Positions 44,379-53,722 of a stretch of 64,000 nucleotides of DNA are shown in pieces; the stretch's first letter is position 1, and each line of letters begins with the position of its first letter. The DNA is taken from NCBI GenBank assembly GCA_035192965.1, contig CP136571.1:516501-580500 (forward strand), written 5' to 3'. Both the position numbers and the translations under genes were made by a program. The DNA is from Fuscovulum sp. Its GTDB lineage: Bacteria; Pseudomonadota; Alphaproteobacteria; Rhodobacterales; Rhodobacteraceae. A model generated the notes under the pieces. It searched no databases and was not told the DNA's origin. It saw only the letters and a program-made list of their open reading frames with translations.

Positions 44379-46775
44379 TCAGGCGAGCATCGTGCTGTCG
44401 GTCACGATGCTGAGGGAATCCAGCGTCAGGTCGTTTTCGTTCGAGAAGCGGAACACCATCACCAGTGGCTGCTGGAAGGTCTTGCCGGACCCGATCCCCT
44501 GACCCTGCACGATCCATGTCATGACTGTTGATCGGTTGGAAATGTCGGTGATGCAGCTTTGCGATGACCACTGGGTCATGAAGTTCGGGCGTCTGATCAG
44601 GTTGGATACCTCGCCCAGCCCGGCAAGGCCAAAGTAGGGGCCTTTGGGAAAGCCGCTGCCGCCCGGCCCGGTTATCACCGTCCGGGCGCAGCACGGATCG
44701 GTGACGGGGGTTCCGTTTTGCAGGGCGGCGGAAAGGGCTTTGGCAAATGTTGTCGCCTCTTGCGTGAGTTCCGACTGGATCGTGGGATCGAATGGGGTGC
44801 CAAAGATGATCCGGTCGATTTCATCCGTGTCCATCACCAGCCAGTCCCGCGCGATCAGGGCGGCGGGCTGGGCGGGATCGGTGAATTCGAACACCATGCG
44901 GGCCTTGACCCCGTAGAAGGGCAATTGGGTGCTGTTGGCGACGCCATCTACGGTAAACTCGGCATAGGCCATATTGTGGGCCGCATCGACCGAGATGCAA
45001 TCGACGTTCAGCCGCGAGATGGTGATGAAAAACCCAAGCCGGGCATAGAAGGCGACGGTGCCCTCGCGCCCGATGTAATGATCGGCGGGCAAGGCCTTGC
45101 CGCCGGGGCCGGTGAAATCGCAGTGCTCGTCAAGGGCGGGCCATTCCATCATCGGGTTCTGAAGGCTGATGGCCTGCATGATGACCTTGACCGCATCGCG
45201 CATGGCAATTTCGCGCAGGAAGGTATCCCGCGACCAGGTGATCTGGCTGTCGAGCGCCTGCATGATATCGGCAGCGACTTCCATTCCCGACCAGACCGCG
45301 CCCGACATGTAGCCATTGGCGATGGAGGCGGTTTCCGTCGAGGCGAAATGCACGCGGTCGAAGGGTCCCGCGCCGGGTGTGCGTAACAAGAGCCCGCTCA
45401 GTGCGGGAAGGAATGTCTTGGGTGGGAAGTGGCCCGCGGGGCAGCCTTGGGAATAGGTTTCACCGGTCCAGTCCATTTCGCGGTAGACGGGATTGTTGGC
45501 CTTGACCGCTGCGGGGCCGAAACACCGGCTGATGGTATCAATGACGATCTGTTCGCGGTCCTGAAAGGTGCCTTTGCGGTAATCTTCGGCCTCTTTTCCC
45601 ACGATGAAGGCCATCAGTGCGGGAATGCCTTCGGCCGAGGTATTGTCCATGATCCAACTGACCGGCCAATCCGCAAGCAGCACGTCACCCGACAGGCCGT
45701 ATTTCGAGATGTTGTCGAAGGGCAGGCCATTGGCGGTGCCGGAGGTGTAGGTGGTGGTATCGTTGCGCCAGAAGGGCGTGTCGAACAGGACATAGGCCAT
45801 GATCATGGTCGAGTTCTGCATCGTCGTCGCTGCAAGGGTGCGGGCGGGCGGCAGGGGCGGGACGAATTTCACCGATTGCAGCAGGCGCGGGGCGAGGGCG
45901 ACGAGCGCCTTGCGGCCGACATACATTCCTCTTCCGGTGACGACCTCGACCTGGTCCCTGTCGGGCGACTGGACGATGTCCGTGACCGGCGCGCCCGTGA
46001 TGATGGCACCGGGTTGCATCCCGTTGATCCGGTCGGCAAGGGCGAGCGCGATGGATTGCGCGCCTTTCTTCAGCCGATACCCTTGCGCCCCCTGCACGGG
46101 CCAGCGGATCGACTGGAACCGGACCAGCCCGCCATTCGATTTCAGATAGAACAGGAACCAGAGCATCGAGATGTCTTCGGGTTCGCAGGAAAACCCGACG
46201 CGACAGAGCATCCGCAGCTGCGATTTGAACGAGTCGGTCAGCGGCCCCCAATCGGGCAGGTCGTAGGTTGTCACCCAATCCCAGACTGACATCTGATCGA
46301 GGATTTCCGCATTCGGCGTCAGATCGACGGAATCGAGCCTGACGCTGTCTGCGATGCCCAGCAGATAGGATAGCGCGGCCAGCGAAGAGGGTTCGGGTGG
46401 AATGGTCGTGCCGATATAGGCGGAAATGGTCTTGTCCACCCAAAGCAGGTTTGCACCCAGACCGGCCCAGAATTCCTCGGGCGTGGGCATGGACTGTTCG
46501 GGGCCTTCGTATTGTTCGAACATGTCGAGGTTGAGCGTGTTGATCAGGTCGATCACAGGCTTCTGAAACGGTTCATTGCCCACGAAATGCGCACCGAAAT
46601 CAAAGGTGCCGGTGGTACCCTTTTGGGTTTCCGTCACGCTGTAGGTGCGCCCGCCGACCCGGTCGCGCGCTTCCAGCACCAGCACCCTTTTGCCGGCGTG
46701 CAAGAGCGTGTCGGCGGCCACCAGGCCTGTCAGGCCAGCCCCTACGATGATGACGTCATATGGGTTATGCTCCAT
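44379..46775 (-). CDS. FAD-dependent amine oxidase fused to NTF2/SnoaL-like domains
   Basis: 798 residues. N terminus DVIIVGAGLTGLVAADTLLHAGKRVLVLEARDRVGGRTYSV is the monoamine-oxidase FAD motif; VHFASTETASIANGYMSGA near residue 480 is the second FAD site. After about residue 505 a polar-ketide-cyclase or NTF2-like domain follows (YIGREGTVAFYARLGFF...), and the last 150 residues look like a second one. The ATG at 46775 is preferred (GGGAG upstream) over 46799. No signal peptide. Substrate unknown. Confidence 0.85.
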   Translation of the reverse strand: MEHNPYDVIIVGAGLTGLVAADTLLHAGKRVLVLEARDRVGGRTYSVTETQKGTTGTFDFGAHFVGNEPFQKPVIDLINTLNLDMFEQYEGPEQSMPTPEEFWAGLGANLLWVDKTISAYIGTTIPPEPSSLAALSYLLGIADSVRLDSVDLTPNAEILDQMSVWDWVTTYDLPDWGPLTDSFKSQLRMLCRVGFSCEPEDISMLWFLFYLKSNGGLVRFQSIRWPVQGAQGYRLKKGAQSIALALADRINGMQPGAIITGAPVTDIVQSPDRDQVEVVTGRGMYVGRKALVALAPRLLQSVKFVPPLPPARTLAATTMQNSTMIMAYVLFDTPFWRNDTTTYTSGTANGLPFDNISKYGLSGDVLLADWPVSWIMDNTSAEGIPALMAFIVGKEAEDYRKGTFQDREQIVIDTISRCFGPAAVKANNPVYREMDWTGETYSQGCPAGHFPPKTFLPALSGLLLRTPGAGPFDRVHFASTETASIANGYMSGAVWSGMEVAADIMQALDSQITWSRDTFLREIAMRDAVKVIMQAISLQNPMMEWPALDEHCDFTGPGGKALPADHYIGREGTVAFYARLGFFITISRLNVDCISVDAAHNMAYAEFTVDGVANSTQLPFYGVKARMVFEFTDPAQPAALIARDWLVMDTDEIDRIIFGTPFDPTIQSELTQEATTFAKALSAALQNGTPVTDPCCARTVITGPGGSGFPKGPYFGLAGLGEVSNLIRRPNFMTQWSSQSCITDISNRSTVMTWIVQGQGIGSGKTFQQPLVMVFRFSNENDLTLDSLSIVTDSTMLA

Positions 46776-46892
46776 TCCGAAATGCTCCCTTTGGTTCAAA
46801 TGGTGGTCTGACGCATCAGTCTTGTTTTGGTCCGCGCCTCTGGTGCCGTGGCAGGGCGAGGGCGGATTGGGGAAGGTCGTTCTGGGGCGGGG

Positions 46893-47627
46893 TCAATCCG
46901 CACCCATGTCATAGGCGTCGATGTAGTTTTCCAACGCCAAGCGCGCGCAGAGGATCTGGTTGCCCTGACGCACGAGGATGCCGTCGCTGAGAAACGACTG
47001 GATGACCTGATTCACCTTGGGGCGGCTTGCGCCCACGATCAGCGCAAGTTCCCCCTGATTGAGGCCCCAGCGCACCGGGACAAGCGCCTGCCCTTCGGCA
47101 CCGGGCGTTTCGCGCAGGCTGAGTTGCAGGAAGCGCGCGACGCGCATCTGCAGATCATAAAGCGCGATGGATTCCATCTGGAAATTTGTGCTGCGCAACA
47201 GCCCGCATAGGTGCCGGGCCAGTGCAAGGCCAAGGGTTGGATGCGCCTCTGCCACGCGCAGAAAGGCCTGCCGTTCGAGGACTATTCCCCGCACCTCGGT
47301 CACCGCGATGGCATCGGCCGAGCGGGGTTCGCCGTCGATCAGGGCAAATTCGCCGATCACTTCGCCCGGGCCCAGATGTTTCAGGACCAGTTCCCGCCCC
47401 CGCGCCGTGGACAGCGCCAGACGCACCCGACCGAACAGGATGGCCACCAGAAAAGTATCCGTATCGCCGCGCTGAAAGATGGTCTTTCCTTCGGCCCAGA
47501 TGCGGCTGCGCGCCATTTCGGCAAGGGCGGACAGGCTGGCCTCATCAGCGCCGGAAAGCACCGGCGACTGGCGCAGCAGGTCTGCGGTGTTCTGTGCGGC
47601 CCGATCTGATTGCTTGCCCTGGGTCAC
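46893..47627 (-). CDS. Crp/Fnr-family transcription regulator
   Basis: 244 residues: N-terminal cyclic-nucleotide-binding beta-roll (IWAEGKTIFQRGDTD... LGPGEVIGEFALIDGEPRSADAIA) and a C-terminal winged helix (LNQGELALIVGASRPKVNQVIQSF). The phosphate-binding cassette GEFALIDGEPRSA is close to that of cAMP receptors, so cNMP binding is plausible. No Fnr-type N-terminal cysteines. It lies 2.5 kb beyond the cyclase-like gene. It is the last conserved gene before the IS region. Confidence 0.9.
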   Translation of the reverse strand: MTQGKQSDRAAQNTADLLRQSPVLSGADEASLSALAEMARSRIWAEGKTIFQRGDTDTFLVAILFGRVRLALSTARGRELVLKHLGPGEVIGEFALIDGEPRSADAIAVTEVRGIVLERQAFLRVAEAHPTLGLALARHLCGLLRSTNFQMESIALYDLQMRVARFLQLSLRETPGAEGQALVPVRWGLNQGELALIVGASRPKVNQVIQSFLSDGILVRQGNQILCARLALENYIDAYDMGAD

Positions 47628-47792
47628 GCGGATGCACGCCCGAAAAAGCCACGCGACTGCCTTAGATCCCGCCCTTCCAAAGCCACGTCGCGCGCCACCG
47701 GAAATTAATTTAGATTACCAACAAACCCTATGCGCCGACGGCACATCCGGCAACGGATTCGTCAGGCAAGCGGGTGGTGTTGTGGGGCTGAA

Positions 47793-49082
47793 TGACCTGC
47801 CACTGGTCTTTCATCCAGCTGCGATCAGAGCCGGTAGATGGCTTACGCCTTTCCGCCCGGATTGAGCAATCGCCCGGCGCGCGGAACCTTCGTCGCGTGC
47901 AGCGGGGCGCGCGATTGCTGTGGTCAGGTGCAGTGCGAAGCCTGCGGGGGTCTGGTAGCCGAGGGCCAAGTGGGGCCTAGGAGTGTTGTACTTGGTGATC
48001 CAGGCCGCGATGAGACCGCGGGCATCGGCAAGGTTGCGAAACAGCGTCTCGTTGAGAAACTCATCCCGCATCCTGCCGTTGAAGCTTTCGACAAAGCCGT
48101 TCTGCTTCGGCTTTACAGACGCGCTGTCGTGCCATTCGACCTTGCGCTCGGCGCGCTACTTCAGGATCGCGTTTGAGGTCAGTTCCGTGCCGTCTTAGCT
48201 GCCGATCATTCCGGGCTTCCTGCGGCGTTCGATCAGGGCTGTCATTTCCCGCGCCACGCGGCGGCCCGAGATTGATGTGTCCGTGATCACCGCAAAGCAC
48301 GCGCGCGTGACTTAATCGACCACGATTAACACCCGGAAGCGCCGCCCGCGGCCGAACTGGTCATGCACGAAGTCGAGCGACCAACGGGCATTGGCCCGCG
48401 TCTCGATCCGGATCGAGGCCCTTTCGCCAAATGCCTTGCGGCGTGCTTTGTATTTTCGCACCCTTAACCCTTTTTCGGAATAGATATGGTTGATCCCGAC
48501 GCCTCTCTCTCGCCTGAGCAACACGAAGAGTCGCCGGTAACCGAACCTGCTTCGTTCCCAGATGCTGCAACCGCCCCCGCAGCACCGTGTCTGGCGAGCG
48601 CTGCGACCGGTGGTGCACCATCTTGCGGTCTCCGCACCCGCAATCTCGCAAGCCCACCGTTCCGACCGACCGAGATGGACCTGCAGATGCGCGACAGCCT
48701 CGCGCTTCACGGTATCGCCTTGGCTTTGCACCAGTGGCGGCTCGTGGCTCTGCGTCACCATTCTTGACAGCAACTCCTTCATCGCCGTCATGTTGATTGT
48801 CTGCTCGGCCAGAAACTTTCTGGGCTTCGCGTTCTCGTCCTCAAGCGCCTTCAGCCGCTTGGCGTTGGACACCGTCATCACGGTATACTTCGTCTTCCAT
48901 GCATAGAATGTGCCCTAAAACATCCCGTACTTGCGGCAGAGATCGGCGCACTTCGCGCCAACCTCATGCTCCTGCAGGATGCCAACAATCTGCTCTTCCG
49001 TCAGTTGTGTTTTCTTCATCGTCCGCTACCTCTGTGGGCGGGACTCTAATCACAGATGGAGGAAAAATCCCGTGGCAGGTCA
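47793..49082 (-). mobile_element. Degenerate IS3-family insertion sequence (1290 bp)
   Basis: Ends are marked by inverted repeats: TGACCTGCCAC at 47793-47803 and its exact complement GTGGCAGGTCA at 49072-49082, with partial similarity continuing inward. Inside is an IS3-type OrfA/OrfB read on the minus strand. No clear target duplication flanks it (GAA versus TCG), suggesting age or rearrangement. Genes in the element are broken, so it is immobile unless helped in trans. Confidence 0.85.
47811..49019 (-). pseudogene. IS3-family transposase, broken OrfA/OrfB
   Basis: Reading begins MKKTQLTEEQIVGILQEHE (OrfA helix-turn-helix) and continues to an OrfB with [31 protein letters not shown] and [12 protein letters not shown] (DDE core and C terminus). 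In-frame stops occur at 48915-48917 (TAG), 48312-48314 (TAA), 48195-48197 (TAA) and 48156-48158 (TAG). Between about 48540 and 48606 the expected sequence (DRKMVHHRSQRSPDTVLRGRL) runs in another frame, so there are compensating frameshifts too. Confidence 0.88.
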
Positions 49083-49101
49083 TCGCACTTTGTCGGGCGT
49101 A

Positions 49102-49215
49102 ATCATGTTCGGGCGTTTGCAAGACGGGCGACTGGTCGCTAGCCGCTACGACCGATGCCCGACGGTCTTCAAATCCTCCGGCGCTCTCGCAGCAACTGTC
49201 GTGTTCTGGCTATGA
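49102..49215 (+). pseudogene. Remnant of an IS5-family transposase (C-terminal tail)
   Basis: An open stretch ending at 49215 encodes MFGRLQDGRLVASRYDRC followed by an ALAATVVFWL end. This is the characteristic C terminus of IS5-family (IS427-type) transposases, which normally read ENMFGRLKDWRRVATRYDRC. Only about the last 37 residues remain, cut off about 20 bp from the IS3 end. The rest of this transposase is not found on the other side of the IS3 element. Confidence 0.7.
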
Positions 49216-49235
49216 AACAATAACGAGTACTGACT

Positions 49236-51179
49236 CTAGGGCGAATTTGTGTCAGAAGCGCAGGAGATGACCATCGAATTTTCTGCGGTAATTAGCAGTA
49301 CTCGCCCAAAATCCCTTTTGGCGGCGATTTGACAGATTTCTTCTTGATCTGGGTTAGCCAATGCTTGTCCATCAGATAAAGAGTAGTCGGCAAATCCGTA
49401 GTATGGCGTAACTTCACAACCATACTTTTGAGGCACAATTCCCATTAGCATGGGCTTGCCAGTGAGCGCGGGTACAACAATGCTTGCGGCCCAGCACGTT
49501 TTTTGGGACATCCAAAATTCACTAAAGTTGGCATCGATAAGAACAGCGTCCACAGCGGTGTTATGGTCAATGACGGAAGTGACGACTCTTCCTACGGGGG
49601 TCTCTTTGAGTGACGCTTCTCTTAGTGTAGATGCATTAGGCTCAGTTGCGCTGGCGAAAGCCGCCCTCCAAGTTCTGATCTGTTCAAGACCGCGCAAATT
49701 ATCGTCATGAAGCGCCAGAAGCGCAATGATCATACCAGAAACAATCAAAAAGCCAGTTTTTGGTGTCCTATCCGAAATCCAGCGCGGAACCATGCCCAGA
49801 ACTGGAATGACCATTATTCCCAGCCAACTGCCCGGGTCTGAGAAGTAGTATTGCGCCCCGGCAGGTGCGTTCAGCACATAGCTTGCCCCAAGTCCGGCCC
49901 ACATTCCGCTGAGTAGCGCCACGACCAACGATTTTCGTGATGAATCAGCCGGCATTCGACGCAAGGCAAGCACAGTCAAGACAGAAGCCAGCAATAGCGC
50001 ATAAACGGCTGGTCGTTCGTAGGCAAAGAAGGCAAATGGCACAAACATGGGTTCGTTGGTGCCGCCAGAAACCGGGTAGGAAAGATAAACCGCGATTGGT
50101 GGCAATAGTCCTGCGAGAACTGATGCGAGCAGGAACCACGGTTTCTTTTGCCCTTGAAACGCAAGGCCCGCAGCGACCGCCGCACCAAGGACAAAACCAA
50201 CGGAAATCTTGCTGAGGGCTGCCAGACCGACAAGACCAGCTAGTAGAGTCAAAGCAACGATATGCTCGGTCTTTTCGGTTGAGGCAAGGGACATTCTTTG
50301 GAACACAAGGACAGCAAGTATAAGAAACCAAAGGGAAATATTGTACGACTCTGACACATAGTAGGAGTGCCACATCAATGCACCACCGAGAGCGAGCCAA
50401 GTTAGAACTGAAAAGGTTGCCACCGGACGGGCGACGTTTGGACTTTTTGCAGGGAGAAGTTGCGCTGAGGCCTGGAGTAGCAATGCGACGAGGACGGGGA
50501 CAGCAACGAACCCCACAAACAAGCTGTAACCCTGTAATGCGGGAACGCCCAACCATTCTGCAAAGCCCCCGATCACACGATGGCTAAACACATGATAGAC
50601 GAGGGGAATATGGCCGTCGACACCGATGCTTGCGACTCCGAATCTGGTGAGGCTCTCTGCTATCGCGGCATGGAACAAGGTATCATGATGCGCTAGTCCT
50701 ACCAGCGCTGCTTCCAATACGATGGGAGTTGCATAGTTTAGCGCAAGGTTCACAAAGCCGTAAATTACAGAGCAAAGTGTGGCAATGGCCAAAACTGTCA
50801 GGCTTTGGGTAGCCGTTGGAAGCTTCAGACCCCAAAGCAATCTGATCCCAAAAAACCAGATCAACACTGTGGCAATATCTAAGGAAAATTTAAACCACGA
50901 AGGCATGAAAGCGCAAGCGAGCAGCACAAAGAGCAGTGCGGCAGTTGATCGCAAGCCATGGCGCACCCCGAAGGCGACAGGGAGGAGCATTATTGCACCA
51001 GAAAATAAAAATGCACGCAGATAAGCAGTGGTTGGGATGGAGAAATCTTCGCTCCCGAATGCGTTTCGTATCCAGAACAAGAAGATTCCACCGCCCAAAG
51101 ACAGCAGCGTTCCAAAGAGCGTCGCAAGCAGAAACGCCGTATCTGGCGCCCTTTTTCCGTCCTCATTTGTGCTCAGCAC
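49236..51179 (-). CDS. Large polytopic membrane protein (GT-C-like candidate)
   Basis: About 647 residues with a dozen or more hydrophobic helices (for example FLLATLFGTLLSLGGGIFLFWI, LTVLAIATLCSVIYGFVNLAL) and a C-terminal soluble part. A loop with HIPLVYHVFSHRVIGGFAEWLG resembles the first periplasmic loop of GT-C glycosyltransferases, but no diagnostic motif is certain. Base composition is clearly AT-richer than upstream genes. The start is uncertain: GTG at 51179 after GGGGAGGGG, or ATG at 51236. Neighbouring GtrA and GtrB-like genes suggest it is the terminal sugar transferase. Confidence 0.65.
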   Translation of the reverse strand: MLSTNEDGKRAPDTAFLLATLFGTLLSLGGGIFLFWIRNAFGSEDFSIPTTAYLRAFLFSGAIMLLPVAFGVRHGLRSTAALLFVLLACAFMPSWFKFSLDIATVLIWFFGIRLLWGLKLPTATQSLTVLAIATLCSVIYGFVNLALNYATPIVLEAALVGLAHHDTLFHAAIAESLTRFGVASIGVDGHIPLVYHVFSHRVIGGFAEWLGVPALQGYSLFVGFVAVPVLVALLLQASAQLLPAKSPNVARPVATFSVLTWLALGGALMWHSYYVSESYNISLWFLILAVLVFQRMSLASTEKTEHIVALTLLAGLVGLAALSKISVGFVLGAAVAAGLAFQGQKKPWFLLASVLAGLLPPIAVYLSYPVSGGTNEPMFVPFAFFAYERPAVYALLLASVLTVLALRRMPADSSRKSLVVALLSGMWAGLGASYVLNAPAGAQYYFSDPGSWLGIMVIPVLGMVPRWISDRTPKTGFLIVSGMIIALLALHDDNLRGLEQIRTWRAAFASATEPNASTLREASLKETPVGRVVTSVIDHNTAVDAVLIDANFSEFWMSQKTCWAASIVVPALTGKPMLMGIVPQKYGCEVTPYYGFADYSLSDGQALANPDQEEICQIAAKRDFGRVLLITAENSMVISCASDTNSP

Positions 51180-51770
51180 CGACACCCCTCCCCGAAAAAC
51201 AACGTCAACAGTCCAATATGATCTCTTGAATTGCACATGGCGATAGAGCGGTCAATCATGGCTAAACTGCGTGCTTCGGCCAACTTGTGGCATTTTGGCC
51301 AACTATGTCTGGCTATAGTAACCTGAACCCTGCTGGACGGACAGAGGCGTGTAGTGCATGCGGATGTTGTGTTTGTTTTTCTGCGCCTGTTATGGGCGTA
51401 CATCTTGGCAATGCTTATGTTTAACGCGCGCGAACACGTGCTTTTCGAGTGGAAGAGCATACTTGGACATTCGAACCTGTGTCAAAGCCTGTTCCGTTCG
51501 TCCTGCTGGCGCAATTTGCACGGCCAGATTGGTGGTGTTTCCCTCAGTGCGTCACCATTCGGAACAGATCGCTCAGCTGAAAGACTGCGGTCGCTATTTC
51601 AGGATGTTACGTGATTTTCCTTCCTGACTGCCACGGGTGGAAGCCAAGGGTCGCCGTCGCTTGCCGCCTTGGATGCGCCGATCTTGCCTAGGGGCGATTC
51701 CCTAAGACAGATCAATTGCCGAACACACCAAACTAAGGCAAAAGATAAACTTGGCTTTTGGGGTACTGAA
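51180..51770. other. AT-richer intergenic region upstream of wecE
   Basis: About 590 bp between divergent genes. Open frames exist (for example 51354-51614) but lack a ribosome site, family resemblance or typical codon use. The region must hold promoters for both neighbours. The frame directly in front of wecE is open back to 51669 without a better start. No hairpin or IS match was recognised. Confidence 0.4.
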
Positions 51771-52901
51771 ATGACACCTTTCAATCGTCCTGCATTCGTA
51801 GGTCATGAACTGGACTACATTCGCGACGCAATTTCGCGAGGGCAACTTTCAGGAGATGGGCACTATACCCGCCTCTGCAATGCCGCCATCGCTCGCATCA
51901 CGGAATCCCATGCGGCGCTATTGACACATTCCTGTACGGCAGCACTGGAAATGGCTGCACTTCTCGCCGGTATAGGCCCGGGAGACGAGGTGATCATGCC
52001 ATCGTTTACCTTTGTTTCAACGGCCAATGCCGTGGTTTTGCGTGGCGGGGTTCCCGTTTTTGTCGACATTGACCCAGACACGCTTAACATTGATCCAGCC
52101 CAAGCCATGAAAGCCGTTACCAGCAAGACTAAGGCTATCTTTGCTGTCCATTATGCGGGCATGATCGCCGATATGGATGAACTCGGGCACATTCGCGATG
52201 AACACGGCTTAATCCTGGTTGAAGATGCAGCGCAGGCACTGGGCGCGCGCTACAGGGATCGTGCGGCAGGCAGTCTGGGTGACCTCGCGGCTTTTTCTTT
52301 CCACGAGACGAAAAACATCGTTTCGGGGGAGGGGGGGGCGTTGACCATCAATCGTCCCGATCTTGTCGAGCGGGCAGAGATCATCCGTGAAAAGGGCACC
52401 AACCGATCAAGGTTCCTTCGAGGCCAGGTAGATAAGTACACTTGGGTGGATATCGGATCCTCATATCTGCCCGGAGAGTTGATCGCGGCATTCCTCTTGG
52501 GCCAGCTGGAACATATCCATACATTGAACATGCGTCGCCTTGAAATCTGCGATCGTTATCACGAAGCGTTTGCGTCCTATGAGGCTTCCGGGCGCGTACG
52601 CCTGCCTCACCCGCAATTGGACCGTACGTCAAACGGGCACATGTTCTATTTTCTGATGCGGGATATCGCAGATCGCGATGCATTTATCGCGCATATGCGA
52701 GCCAAGGGGATCACGACGCCATTCCATTACGTACCGTTGCATAGTGCTCCCGCTGGGCGAATTCATGCGCGTAATGTGGGTGCCCTGCCTGCGACCGACG
52801 ATGTTTCTGCGCGGCTTGTGCGGTTGCCCCTGTTTTACACACTCAGCCAGCAGGAGCAGGAAGGAGTCATCGCCTTTGCAAAAGCCTACCTCGACAACTA
52901 G
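51771..52901 (+). CDS. wecE: dTDP-4-amino-4,6-dideoxygalactose transaminase
   Basis: 376 residues, the same length as E. coli WecE (RffA), and very similar throughout: GDEVIMPSFTFVSTANA, AVHYAGMIADMD, VEDAAQALGARY, the PLP lysine in FSFHETKNIVSGEGG, and REKGTNRSRFLRGQVDKYTW. It transfers an amino group from glutamate to dTDP-4-keto-6-deoxyglucose, giving dTDP-Fuc4N. The keto-sugar is the product of RfbB encoded at 11258. It is the only plus-strand gene in the cluster; its stop shares a CTAG with the convergent methyltransferase. Confidence 0.93.
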   Translation: MTPFNRPAFVGHELDYIRDAISRGQLSGDGHYTRLCNAAIARITESHAALLTHSCTAALEMAALLAGIGPGDEVIMPSFTFVSTANAVVLRGGVPVFVDIDPDTLNIDPAQAMKAVTSKTKAIFAVHYAGMIADMDELGHIRDEHGLILVEDAAQALGARYRDRAAGSLGDLAAFSFHETKNIVSGEGGALTINRPDLVERAEIIREKGTNRSRFLRGQVDKYTWVDIGSSYLPGELIAAFLLGQLEHIHTLNMRRLEICDRYHEAFASYEASGRVRLPHPQLDRTSNGHMFYFLMRDIADRDAFIAHMRAKGITTPFHYVPLHSAPAGRIHARNVGALPATDDVSARLVRLPLFYTLSQQEQEGVIAFAKAYLDN

Positions 52902-53722
52902 GCACGCCGAATAAGCGCTTTCATATAGGGACTGAAGGCTGCCGGGAAGCGTTGCAAAAGCCACCCCACCCCGATGCGGCGCAAAAGACGGGCTACGCCG
53001 GCGACGGCAGCCTGCCTGCGGGCGAATTCAGGGTCTGTGTCCAACCTTTGCAGCATCCGCGCGATTACACCCGTGTCGAATTCGACCGCGAGGCCATGCG
53101 TGCCGCAATACTGCCGGACAGCTGGAACCGTTATGAAGTTCAGCGAAGTCCACAACCCCTGCGCCCCGATCTCGGTCTCGACGCGCTCGATGTGGCGGGC
53201 AAAGACACGCCGCGTCAAAGATGGAGATACGATCACAGGAATCCGGAAATGCGGTTCGTATGGCACTGCATAATTCGGGCATAGGATTGTCATCCGACCG
53301 GCAGGTGATAGCAAATATGCCCCTGCTAGTATCGCGCGGCGCCAATTCTGGACATGTTCAAAGACGTTGACGGAAAACACCAGATCGAATCGCTTGGTGC
53401 CTTCGGGCAACTGAAAATCCTCTATGCCTGCGCGATGGATGGAAAGATTGGGATAGGCCGCTTCAATCCTTGTCAGCGTCGCATTGAAAGCGGCAAAGCC
53501 CGTCCCGATCGGTTCCAAGCCGCTAAAGTAAAGATCAGGCCGCAGCGACGACAGGGTTGCGAGCAAGTAGCCCGTGCCGCAGCCCACCTCCAGCACATGT
53601 GCGCCGGATGGAAGCGCCATTATCGCCGCCTTCATCTCATTCAGTCCGAATTCAGCTTCGTTCCGGATACGCGCCCGTTCTACAGGATCTGTGAACAAAG
53701 CTTCGGTGTCGGGATGCATCAT
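52898..53722 (-). CDS. Class I SAM-dependent methyltransferase
   Basis: About 274 residues. Motif I is HVLEVGCGTGYLLATLSSLRPDL (near residue 45); FDLVFSVNVFEHVQNWRRAI is the post-II region; the C-terminal 100 residues are a helical extension. Starts in the GtrA stop (ATGATG). Last gene of the minus-strand glycan operon; presumably methylates a sugar or lipid-linked intermediate. Target unknown. Confidence 0.85.
   Translation of the reverse strand: MMHPDTEALFTDPVERARIRNEAEFGLNEMKAAIMALPSGAHVLEVGCGTGYLLATLSSLRPDLYFSGLEPIGTGFAAFNATLTRIEAAYPNLSIHRAGIEDFQLPEGTKRFDLVFSVNVFEHVQNWRRAILAGAYLLSPAGRMTILCPNYAVPYEPHFRIPVIVSPSLTRRVFARHIERVETEIGAQGLWTSLNFITVPAVRQYCGTHGLAVEFDTGVIARMLQRLDTDPEFARRQAAVAGVARLLRRIGVGWLLQRFPAAFSPYMKALIRRA

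Noticed and set aside
51354..51614. Possible 86-residue ORF upstream of wecE
   Set aside because: No ribosome site, no family resemblance, several alternative frames of the same length overlap it.
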